Under the pieces are notes generated by a model. It ran no database searches, was not told the DNA's origin, and saw nothing but the letters and a program-made list of their open reading frames with translations. From Apostichopus japonicus (lineage: Eukaryota; Echinodermata; Holothuroidea; Aspidochirotida; Stichopodidae), in NCBI RefSeq assembly GCF_037975245.1, contig NC_092581.1:12115303-12179302 (forward strand): a stretch of 64,000 nucleotides of DNA. The letters run 5' to 3'. The position numbers and the translations under genes are program-made. Of this stretch, positions 26,880 to 33,808 are shown piece after piece; position 1 is the first letter of the stretch, and the number at the start of each line of letters is the position of its first letter.

Positions 26880-29800
26880 TAAATGCACTTCAGGCTGTTT
26901 CTATCTTTATCTATCTCCTTAGATGAGACTGCCAAACTTTGGTAACCCAAGGGAAATCAGACACTATTCTTCATTGCCATTTAGCTTGGAGCGCTAAACC
27001 TCAATTTAAACCTGTGCATTGAAGGTCTGAAGAGGAGAAAAAACTCTGGACATGGTTATTTATATTCAGATTGATAGATTTAGCTGTGGTCAGTTTAGAC
27101 AGCCTACGATGGATTCATTAATAATAATTTATATGGTATCCTATATAACAAAATGCTTTGGAAAATGGGTAAACTTGCTACACTAAAGCATTTGATGTGT
27201 TAGTGCAGTGTTTGTCCACAGAACACATATGCCTTATTTTTTAAGTATTTTATGAGAAGGAAATTCATCAACCTTAAAAAACTAGTACTATGCAAAATGC
27301 CGATACTAAATTACTTCCTCCCGTGCAGTTTTGAAAATTTGCATATAATGAACTACTAACATAGCTGTTATTGGTTTTGTGCACAAAAAGTAATAAACAG
27401 CATATATACATTTTGTGTCTGCATTTTTGTTATGTGTTGCCAGGCAGGTGGCTGTGACGGTAGTTCTGAATGCCGCCCAGCACAAACAGTATTTTAAATA
27501 TTTTCGCCCAGGCACTATTTTTTATTATTAATTTAAGAAATTTTACCATTACCGAAATATGGGAGAATACTTGGCACAGAAGTTAGCTCCCAAATAGGAA
27601 GCATACTTGTAAAAAAATTCCAAATGGGAGGGGGACACCCAACCCCTTAGACCACTCCCCAGGTCGTGAATCACACTATTACACAAATCAGCCCGGCACT
27701 CAAATATTCCTGTATACAGAAAAAGAATCTCTACAAAAACTACAATATATGCAATCAATTTGAAAGGGTGTTGAAATTATCTTAACCAATTTGTTTAAAT
27801 AGAAAAAAACAAAATGCTAATTATGCTGCCCAGGAAGTTAGGAAGCTAATTTGGTGTTTAGATTTTAAACACTTGTATGGTAGCATCTGTGGGTTAAATT
27901 TATTTATCATATTGAGTACACATACTAGAGGGGTTGTTTACATGTATTTAGAGTGCTTATATGCAGCTTTATATATTTGTGTAGCAAATCTGATGATCTT
28001 ATGAACCACGTTTTTGCTACTTTGCAGCAGAGTAACTATTATCAGTTAGGTTGCTATAAACTATAAGCTATTAATGAGATTTCTAACAGTTGAAGATAAT
28101 TCCTTAATAAAAATGCTGAAATTTTTCTGCATCTCTAGGGCAAACCACATCCTTCATAGCATTTTGTATGGCAAAGATATGAACTTTTCAAATTTGGTGT
28201 TATTTTGCCAATGCCTCTAGTAACATGCAGAGTGAATAATGTCATCACGGCAACTCAGCTGAAAATGTTTTTGTTTTTCTTTTGAATATTTAACTCAATT
28301 ATTCACAGAGAATAAACACTATATTGACAATGTAGTTGCATTTTGATGTTCTCGAAAAGCTAAATACCCGAGAACCTCGGGCAGCTAAGAAAACATTCCA
28401 AAATGTATCAGACTTAAAGGAGCAGTACTTTAAATCAAAAAGATGCCTATAACAAGTATAAAAGCTTTCAAAGAATATCTGCCATTATGACATCACAGAC
28501 CACCTGCTGTGTAATCCGCTGCATGGAAGAATCAAGGATTGAGACAACCAATATCAAGTTTCATTCAATCAATCACATCTTGAGTTATAGCATGGAGGTA
28601 AAAACAGACCTCCATGGTTATAGTGCCAACTTATTGAGATGCGGTGTTCAACTAGAACTAACATTGTGAAATACTTTTTCTTCTCCACAGAGTACAGTAC
28701 GTAAGATTCTCTGCTACTGGAATATCCCTTTAATATTTGAAAAGTAGTGACCGATATAACTGAGCAGATCTTTGGGATGGAGGAAGAAGAATGCTCTCAG
28801 GCTGCCTTGAGATATCCATGTCATCATCTTGTGCTAGGTCTCGGTTGAATCCATATTGGAGGAGACCATAGAGCTAGAACTTAATGAAAAAAAAGAATAA
28901 ATCACACTTGAATGAACATGCACCTGCCATTTTGTTTGCACTTTAAAACCTGCAAAATCTGAGTTTGTCCAAACTCAAGATCATAGCTCTGAAGATGAAT
29001 GATAAGGTTTTGTCAACCTGTGATACGCTCTCCTGAAAATTCTCCCGTTGGATTCCCAAATAACCCTTTTTTTTTCTTTTTTTACCACACTTGGTATCTT
29101 TATTGGTAACATTCTTGAGCCATATCGAACATATTTGGATACAATAAGGTCAAAAACCTTTAACAAGTAATGATAAGTACATACAAAAACAATGATGCAT
29201 CGTAATTAACTGAACAGTGTAGTGCAATTACTAAATGAGTCTTTTAACTGCTCGTAAGAAATAAATGCTTTACCTCTTTGCTTGAGTTCTTTCTCAAGTT
29301 TAATAGCAAATTTTAACTTAAATATAAAAAATCTCTACATCTCATTTCCGTGTTTTGTTTTTACTGAAGTTGAAGTACTTGAGATGAAAAATTAAGAAAT
29401 TATATGGGTGATTCACAGAATAATGAAACCTGAAGCAAATAACCTGTGGGCTTTTTTTTTTTCCGAGTGATAGAAAAACAGCCAAGATATCAGACAGGGT
29501 ATAGTCAAGTCAGGTGAAATGATTTGCTTGAAAAATTTGTATATTTATGGGGTTTCTTTTGGTTTATTTAAGATGGGATATGGCCAGCCAAATCGGTGGA
29601 GAATCCAGGTATCGATGGATAATCCTGGATTGTCGCCAACAAACCCAGATTTTCGGTCGATAATCCAGGGATATCTAAATTACATTGTTGAACCTGGCAT
29701 ATCAGTTGAAAATCTTGGATTTTCGGTTGATATTCCAAGCTTCATTTGATTATTCAGGTTTATCAGCCAAAAATCCAGGTTTATCGAAACTGGTTCACTA

Positions 29801-31733
29801 AACCAGGTTTTTCAAACGATAATCCTAGATTCTCAACCGATAAACCTGGATTCTCGAACGATAAACCAGGTTTTTCGATTGATTGGGCATTTGGCTTGCC
29901 ATACAAAATCCAGGATTATCGATCAATAAACTTGGATTTTCAACTAACCTGGATTGTCAACCGATAAACCTGGATTGTCAACCACATAGACCAGGTTTTA
30001 TGATTTATTGGGCATTTGGCTTCCCATAGACGGATACAAAGGATACGATATGCTTATACCACCAATTCATTTTATGAGTGAACAGGTAAAATGCATTCCA
30101 TTCTTACATTATTTAACATGGTAAATGTATGGTAAATGGCTCACTAAAATGACAACAAACTACAGTAAGGACACAAGAAGAGCGAAGATAGATGGGCAGG
30201 CAACGGTTGCTTTATTTTTATCACAAAATTCATCTTTCCTCAAAACTTCTATAAGACAGTAACTACACTCAACCATGTGAACAATATAAAATTGTTTCCT
30301 ACTGTATATAACGCTTCAGAATAATTCTCATCGAAGAATTACTTTCATCTTCTAAGACTACTGTTAATACAGTCCTAGCCATGACAAACACTTCACACCA
30401 GCAAAACACGCGAGGTCGTAAGAAAGAAGAAAAAACTACATACGAAGGCAATGTCTTGACTCTTAAAGTGTGCTGTGTCAATAACAGTGTGGACTGGCCA
30501 CATACATTAGTAATTTCATTTTCTCATGATCTACTACACTACATTACGCATAATTTGTTGACACTGGGAGATAAAGTGCTACATTTGTGCAGGCATATAC
30601 TAGAGGATGCTACCATTGCAAAGTGTGAAACATACTTGTGTGTGTGTGTAGTATACAGACTTTCAGATTAGTAATTAAATATGTTCTTTTCTATATATCT
30701 CTGTACAGTGGTTGGCAACTTAACACAGGCAAATCATATAGAGAGGAGTATGGGGTGTGGAAGGATGGGGGGAGGCAGGGGGACACACAAGGGTGCGCAG
30801 ATAGGTGTAAAGACAAGAATAAAAGAGAACAAAATAGTGAATTAACAGGTAGAAAGGTCATGTTGAAAGTGGATTGTGCTCAGCTAATAACACTCTGATA
30901 AATACAGTACTACTATGTATGTATGTATTTTAGATCCTCCTGCAAACAGGAACTCGCGAAGAAGCCATCATTGGCTTATCAAAGCCGCAAGCTGACCGAA
31001 GTCAGTCTCTTACATTCATATTTAACGTCCATGATTATGAATTGTCAACAACTCTGTAACTGGACGACATACATTAATCTTGGAGTGACTCGGGACCTTA
31101 TGATTGAAAGGCACCGGGGTTAACCACTGAGCTAACACTCCTTGATGATTTGATGGTTGAAGGAGACTTTGATGGTTACTGTATGGCACTTCGTTTATTC
31201 TAATATGTTTAATTACTGACAATTTCAATTGTAAGGCAATACAGTGAGTCACCTGATCACATTTCCACATACGGTATCCAGTTACCAAGAAACATGGAAT
31301 AACTTTTAAACATTTAACTTCAGAATGAGTGAGAGAGACAAAGAAATATGCATCTAACAACTCGCTTTTAAAATCTAGACATCTGTGGGTAGATTGGTCC
31401 TATGTACAGATAGAGGACATAAACCGCACTTTTCTTCAAGACAGATGCACTGTCAGTTATATGGACAGATTAGTGAATCCCCAAAAAACTTACTGGTTTG
31501 GGTATTTAGGAATGACAATACCTCCCTGTCGCCTTTACCTACGCGCACCTATCCACTCTAGCCTATGAAACATGAGTGAATGCACAAATACAAGAACAGA
31601 TCGGGTTTAAGGTAACTTCATGATTCTACTCACCACTTAAGAGGCCAACATCTAAGTTACTGCTATCTAGATTCTTAATATACTTGGCCAAGTACTTGTT
31701 GAGAATACCAGCAATAATACCATCCAGAACCAT
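6025..31733 (-). CDS. VPS13-like: VPS13-family bridge-like lipid transfer protein, N-terminal exons (3'-partial)
   Basis: Coding exons on the minus strand are 31733-31634, 11435-11392, 8906-8864 and 6222-6025. Splice phases agree at every junction (100 nt ending in phase 1; 44 nt; 43 nt ending in phase 1; 198 nt ending in phase 1), giving about 128 residues. The product matches the chorein N-terminus: MVLDGIIAGILNKYL at residues 1-15, a GLLSGSVEL turn near 30-38, FDVPLEVKASHIG near 51-63, a hydrophobic strand with P at about 78, and a charged EEKQKAFNLARKR helix near 100. VPS13 proteins are rod-like, with a hydrophobic groove that moves phospholipids between organelles at contact sites; the N-terminus usually faces the donor (ER) membrane. 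Full-length VPS13 has more than 3000 residues, so most of the gene lies left of the window. Some positions resemble VPS13A/C and others VPS13D, so the paralogue is unresolved. ATG2 and other chorein-N proteins fit less well. Confidence 0.9.
6941..7298 (+). mobile_element. TTAA-flanked MITE, copy 1
   Basis: TTAA on both sides brackets perfect 16-bp inverted ends AGGCATTGAAGACTCG-like / CGAGTCTTCAATGCCT. The inside contains a GACTGTACACTAGTGTCTAAT block and GTAGCAAGCTGTGTGTGTAT, both shared with the three other copies. The element is non-autonomous: no transposase is encoded. TTAA target use suggests Kolobok-like or piggyBac-like mobilisation; the A/G-rich start favours Kolobok. Confidence 0.8.
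8590..8746 (+). repeat. Dispersed repeat ending in splice-donor-like motif, copy 1
   Basis: Shares AGAATGAGGAGGG, CAGTGCTAAAAGGTTACCAG and CACGGTA...GAGGTTGTGGGGAGACAG-GTAAGCGAG with the copy at 11650. The right end is always GAGACAG followed by GTAAG. The orientation is antisense to the VPS13-like gene. Function unknown. Confidence 0.6.
8864..8906 (-). CDS. VPS13-like: VPS13-like exon 4
   Basis: A 43-nt exon between an acceptor (CTCCACAG) and a donor (GTAAGG). It encodes AEFDVPLEVKASHI and ends in phase 1, matching the DVPFKVKxGHIG stretch conserved in VPS13 proteins. The frame runs straight on from the preceding exon. Confidence 0.9.
9345..9600 (+). repeat. About 147-bp unit in tandem, two degenerate copies
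   Basis: TACTCAATGTGA at 9359 recurs at 9506, each followed by an ATCCA-type block, CCTATGA and GTATC, then ATCATGTA..AAA..TTTTCA. The unit carries TTTGACCTCTGGTGACCTCA. Intronic and non-coding. Confidence 0.6.
10874..10955 (+). repeat. Polypurine tract
   Basis: About 80 bp almost entirely G and A (GAGGGAGGGAAGGAGGGATG and similar), in VPS13-like intron 3. It can form triplex (H-) DNA or quadruplex structures. Overlapping frames on both strands are low-complexity artefacts. Confidence 0.8.
11392..11435 (-). CDS. VPS13-like: VPS13-like exon 3
   Basis: A 44-nt exon between an acceptor (TTTTTCCAG) and a donor (GTAAGT). It completes the split Gly codon from the start exon and encodes SVELTDLELKPEAL. 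This aligns with the strand-turn-helix that follows the first chorein helix in VPS13 proteins (for example GAVALKNLQIKENAL in human VPS13A). It ends in phase 0. Confidence 0.9.
11650..11820 (+). repeat. Dispersed repeat ending in splice-donor-like motif, copy 2
   Basis: AGAATGAGAAGGGCATTGA, CAGTGTTAAAAGGTTACCAG and GGCACGGTACGAGGTGTTAA precede GGGGAGACAG-GTAAGCGAA. It is the best-preserved copy. A frame is open across it but codes for nothing recognisable. Confidence 0.6.
12885..12963 (+). repeat. GACA / GATG / GATA microsatellite
   Basis: Runs of GACA, then GATG and GATA, directly before SINE family B copy 1. A smaller GATG/GATA run lies near 13388-13405. Confidence 0.85.
12964..13343 (+). 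repeat. tRNA-derived SINE family B, copy 1
   Basis: The head is tRNA-like with A box TGGTCAAGTGGTTAAGGC. The conserved central segment reads CCTTGGGCAAGGCACTTTAT and then CTCTCTTCACCCA. The element ends in an A-rich CTAAATAATAAGAG tail. It shares these blocks with the copy at 50361. A GATG/GATA microsatellite lies directly upstream. It is unrelated in body sequence to SINE family A. Confidence 0.8.
17823..18567. mobile_element. hAT-like non-autonomous element with 8-bp target duplication
   Basis: The 745-bp insert is flanked by the direct repeat CATACGAT (17815-17822 and 18568-18575). Its ends are inverted: CAAGGGCGGCGGAACC at the left, and the right end reads CAACGGCGGCGGAAGC in reverse. 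An 8-bp duplication with CA-starting termini is the hAT signature. G-runs follow each end. No transposase frame is present. Confidence 0.85.
18965..19105 (+). repeat. Dispersed repeat ending in splice-donor-like motif, copy 3
   Basis: Divergent copy: AGAATGAGAAAGGAAGGG, TACAGTGTTACATGGTTACC and GAGGTTGCTAAGGGTTTTG, then GAGGAGACAG-GTAAGTGAGG. Further short copies of only the last 15-20 bp occur at 21507-21524 and 33409-33427. Confidence 0.55.
20367..20731 (+). mobile_element. TTAA-flanked MITE, copy 2
   Basis: Same family as the copy at 6941 and nearly full length. The left flank is GTAA (one change from TTAA) and the right terminus is CGAGTCTTCACACCCT-TTAA. It lies in VPS13-like intron 2. 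Confidence 0.8.
21220..21463 (-). repeat. tRNA-derived SINE family A, copy 2
   Basis: On the minus strand it reads GTGTTAGCTCAGTGGTTAACG, then the B box GGTTCGAGTC, the shared body with ATGGACGTTAAATATGAAT, and GAGTTCCTGCTTGTGGGAGGATC before a weak TACA-type tail. It is full length and lies in the 20-kb VPS13-like intron 2. Confidence 0.85.
22262..22282 (+). repeat. G21 homopolymer
   Basis: Twenty-one consecutive G within the plus strand of VPS13-like intron 2. A G-run of the same length occurs at 41674-41694. Confidence 0.95.
23109..23341 (+). repeat. 82-bp tandem repeat, three copies
   Basis: AGTCAACTTTGTTTTTAAAT starts at 23109, 23191 and 23273. The units are almost identical, differing mainly in the length of the terminal T-run, so the expansion is recent. 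Confidence 0.9.
23906..23941 (-). promoter_or_regulatory. Strong G-quadruplex motif on the VPS13-like sense strand
   Basis: The plus strand reads CACCCCTCACCCCCCTCCCC and continues in the same style, so the minus strand carries at least four G5-6 runs separated by single A. It lies in intron 2, so both DNA and pre-mRNA quadruplexes could form. Any role is inferred. Confidence 0.5.
24520..24620. repeat. TATACA/CATA-rich low-complexity tract
   Basis: Alternating purine-pyrimidine sequence of ATATACATAC, ACACACAC and GCATACATAC pieces, with potential for unwinding or Z-DNA. No gene. Confidence 0.8.
25850..26690 (+). repeat. About 180-225 bp tandem array, four to five degenerate units
   Basis: An AGRATCA-start module (25853, 26043, 26229, 26409, 26633) and the block TTTTATCATAGACTAAATCC (about 25920, 26110, 26285) recur at satellite-like spacing. 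Units are diverged and differ in length. The array sits inside VPS13-like intron 2. Confidence 0.8.
26848..26878. repeat. (TA)n microsatellite
   Basis: An uninterrupted TA dinucleotide run just after the ~186-bp tandem array in VPS13-like intron 2. Confidence 0.95.
28414..28733 (+). mobile_element. Possible second TTAA-flanked element
   Basis: Starts TTAA-AGGAGCAGTA and ends ATATCCCT-TTAA, about 320 bp. The inverted ends agree for only about 5 bp beyond TTAA before diverging, so this may be a different, older TTAA family. Only one copy is seen here. Confidence 0.35.
29580..30030 (+). repeat. Degenerate minisatellite of AAYCCWGGWTTWTCG units inside inverted ends
   Basis: Variants of AATCCTGGATT, TTTTCG and GATAAACC recur about every 22-24 bp. 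The array begins near ATGGCCAGCCAAAT and ends with TTGGGCATTTGGCTTCCCAT, an inverted match; an internal copy of that end, GATTGGGCATTTGGCTTGCC, lies near 29880. Two open frames across it spell repeats such as NPGFS and DKPGFSND, explained by the DNA repeat rather than by coding. Confidence 0.7.
30912..31140 (-). repeat. tRNA-derived SINE family A, copy 3
   Basis: Same family as the copy at 21220 and very similar to it, with a short deletion in the B box (CGGGACC instead of CGAACCGGGGACC on the plus strand). The (GTAT)n tail is at 30916-30929. It sits in VPS13-like intron 2, about 500 bp from the start-codon exon, in inverted orientation to the copy at 31838. Confidence 0.85.
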
Positions 31734-31797
31734 GATGAAGGCCAATGTAACTTCAGGACACTACAATATCATCCATGAATCCATCCAAATGAAAGAA
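31634..31797 (-). CDS. VPS13-like: VPS13-like exon 2: 5' UTR end plus start codon (coding 31634-31733)
   Basis: A long T-rich tract ending in TTTTTCAG precedes 31797. The exon carries 64 nt of leader, the ATG at 31733-31731 and 33 codons, and ends in phase 1 before GTGAGT. The ATG is the first in its frame after a TAG about 10 codons upstream. The encoded start has the VPS13 pattern of a hydrophobic helix, LNKYLAKYIKNLD, then LDVGLL. The exon is bracketed by two SINE copies in opposite orientation (30912-31140 and 31838-32042). Confidence 0.9.
31753..31784 (-). promoter_or_regulatory. Two overlapping 7-codon upstream ORFs in the VPS13-like leader
   Basis: In the 5' UTR part of the exon, one ATG at 31784 opens a frame closed by TAG at 31761. 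A second ATG at 31776, in another frame, is closed by TGA at 31753. Each encodes seven residues, and they end 27 and 19 nt before the main ATG. Such uORFs commonly lower or gate translation of the main frame. That role is inferred from position; neither peptide is recognisable. Confidence 0.5.
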
Positions 31798-31837
31798 CTG
31801 AAAAACAAAAGATGAAAAAAAACATTTAAAATTATAA

Positions 31838-32042
31838 ATTCGAGTCACTCCCAGATTAATGTATGTCGTCCAGTTACAGAGTTGTTGACAATTAACAATT
31901 CATAATCATGGACGTTAAATATGAATGTAAGAGACTGACTTCGGTCAGCTTACGGCTTTGATAAGCCAATGAGGCTTCTTCGCGAGTTCCTGCTTGCAGG
32001 AGGATCTGGTATACATACATACATACACACGTACATACATAA
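31838..32042 (+). repeat. tRNA-derived SINE family A, copy 4 (5'-truncated)
   Basis: The copy begins within the B box (TTCGAGTCACTC), carries the whole body and ends GCGAGTTCCTGCTTGCAGGAGGATC followed by (TACA)n. The pol III A box is missing. It begins only about 40 bp from the 3' splice site of the VPS13-like start exon, so it abuts the branch-point region of that intron. Confidence 0.85.
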
Positions 32043-33317
32043 ATAGCTATTCTACTGTAGTGCTAATGGGGATACCGTGGATGTGCTATTTTAAACCATT
32101 CATTTTGGCATGTCAGGCCTCAGAAATGCAGGCTATTTACTGGCTAGATTCCATTGGAATTTGCAGTTTGACAAAGAAAAAAACAAGGTACTGGCAATTT
32201 TCTGCAGATAGACAAAAAACTTAAACACATGCTACTATAGTCATCAATAATTTATTTCCTCTCCCATTATGTTGTGTAAGTTTTAACATTTATACAGAGA
32301 CAAAGGTACATGTAGCAATGTTAAGTGCTTCTCATATCATATGCTTGCACTTGAAGTCACTCAGCTACTTTTGAGCTAGAACGGTAATAAGCTATTCTGA
32401 TGTCATCGGTGTTACTTCATGCTTTGTTAGTACAATATATACAGCAATGTTATCCTGGATTTAGTTGGTACTGACACACTGTAGCATCCATGTATCTACA
32501 GTAGCTAGTGGACCGGGCTATCAAAGCTTACTTCATCTATGGTGACTGGTTGAAAACAGTTGGATTGCAAATTTTATGAATCACGATATTTAGCTGTCTC
32601 CTATACATGTATACACAGTCCGAACTATTAAGTTGAAATGATTTCTTTTTAATTTCTAAGCTGTACTGTAGTTCATGTAACACTGCAAATGTCCCGCAGA
32701 TGTGTGTGATGCCACAAGTTACCGGTGTGGTTATTTACCAAGTATGATAGCTATTGTACCTGTCTCATGCACTTGGATCAACCAAGCCTACAAAACATGG
32801 TTACATTTTAGCATTGCCTCACCCTCCTATGGCCCCTACCACACCCTCTGATAACATAAGAATTGCTGATTAATTTGTATATAGCAGTGCTTTATACACA
32901 GGTTCACTAAATACTAGCCATTTGTATATGAGCATCAAAGGGAGAAAACATTCAACAAACAGCTTTATTTATAACTGACAAGCCATATTATGAGTTCTTA
33001 TTGTTCACAAATGATATTATGGTGTACAAATAAAAAACAATCACATTGTTACCATTTAGGTATGTCAAGGCATTGTCTTCACTTATATTTTAACAATTCT
33101 AGGCATTTACAATTGAAGGGTATCCGGAGTATTTAAGCATGATATCCATGAACGAAACACATTTCCTTCACATACATTCTTCACAAGCAATTTAACATTT
33201 CCTGTAGACAAGATCTGCCAGCAGATATCGTACTGTAGATGATCGGATGCTACTGTACTGTGCTTTATTGAACAACAGTGACCACAGTATATCATACAGT
33301 TGGTGGTTGGTTCATTG

Positions 33318-33390
33318 TAGGCTAGGTGGTTATAGGCTGGGTGGTTGTAGGCTAGGTGGTTGTAGGCTAGGTGATTGTAGGCAAGGTAGA
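33318..33390 (+). repeat. 16-bp minisatellite, about four to five units
   Basis: TAGGCTAGGTGGTTGT-type units repeat with few changes in VPS13-like intron 1. The frame on the other strand reads a HLAYN repeat, which is a by-product. Confidence 0.85.
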
Positions 33391-33530
33391 TTAAGTGCAT
33401 AAGTAGCATAGAGACAGGTAAGCGAGGAGTGACGTAAATAATACTGTCGGTTTCTTGCTACATTGTAAGGACTTTGGCTAATACAGTATATACTTACTTC
33501 TGTGTAAATGTAACAAGTTTCTATCTATTT

Positions 33531-33808
33531 TTGTTTATCTCCTACCTCTCCTCTTCCCACTGTTGGTTTCTTTCTTCTCTCTATCCTTTGTCTACTAATA
33601 CTCTTAAATTTATCAATTTTGCATTCACCAAGCTCATAAGCAGGTCTGTATTCTGTGCATGTATTTGTCCCTTCTGTTACTGTAACTTGTCATTCAGCCT
33701 CTGAAGAAGGTCCTGCTAGGAATCGAAACTCCACGCCCACTTACTTTATTCTCTTACACCGGCTCTTTAGTGGATAAGCAGTTTGCCAACAGTTTTTGTT
33801 TCATTTTG
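33531..33808 (+). repeat. Hammerhead-like repeat (family C), copy 2
   Basis: A longer copy, about 280 bp, including a CT-rich upstream part (CTCCTACCTCTCCTCTTCCC) shared with the copy at 37554. The core reads CTGAAGA...GAAAC but stem II is damaged (GGTCC / GGAATC), so this copy is unlikely to be active. Confidence 0.65.

Larger units (their letters stand above)
11436..31633. other. VPS13-like intron 2, about 20 kb
   Basis: This very long intron separates the start-codon exon from exon 3. It contains two SINEs of family A, one of family B, MITE copy 2, the hAT-like element, several tandem arrays and microsatellites, each listed. Long stretches (13.4-16.9, 19.1-20.3, 27.0-28.4, 28.8-29.5 kb) show nothing I can name. 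No nested gene was found on either strand. Confidence 0.7.

Noticed and set aside
28414-28733. Assignment to the same family as the TTAA MITE
   Set aside because: Only TTAA and about five further bases agree; the interior is unrelated, so it was kept as a separate tentative element.
29519-29967. Possible repeat protein with NPGFS units
   Set aside because: The peptide repeat follows from a DNA minisatellite whose unit length is not a steady multiple of three; frames break and restart across it.
33310-33400. CRISPR-like short repeats
   Set aside because: The units are contiguous 16-bp minisatellite repeats without unique spacers, in a eukaryotic intron.
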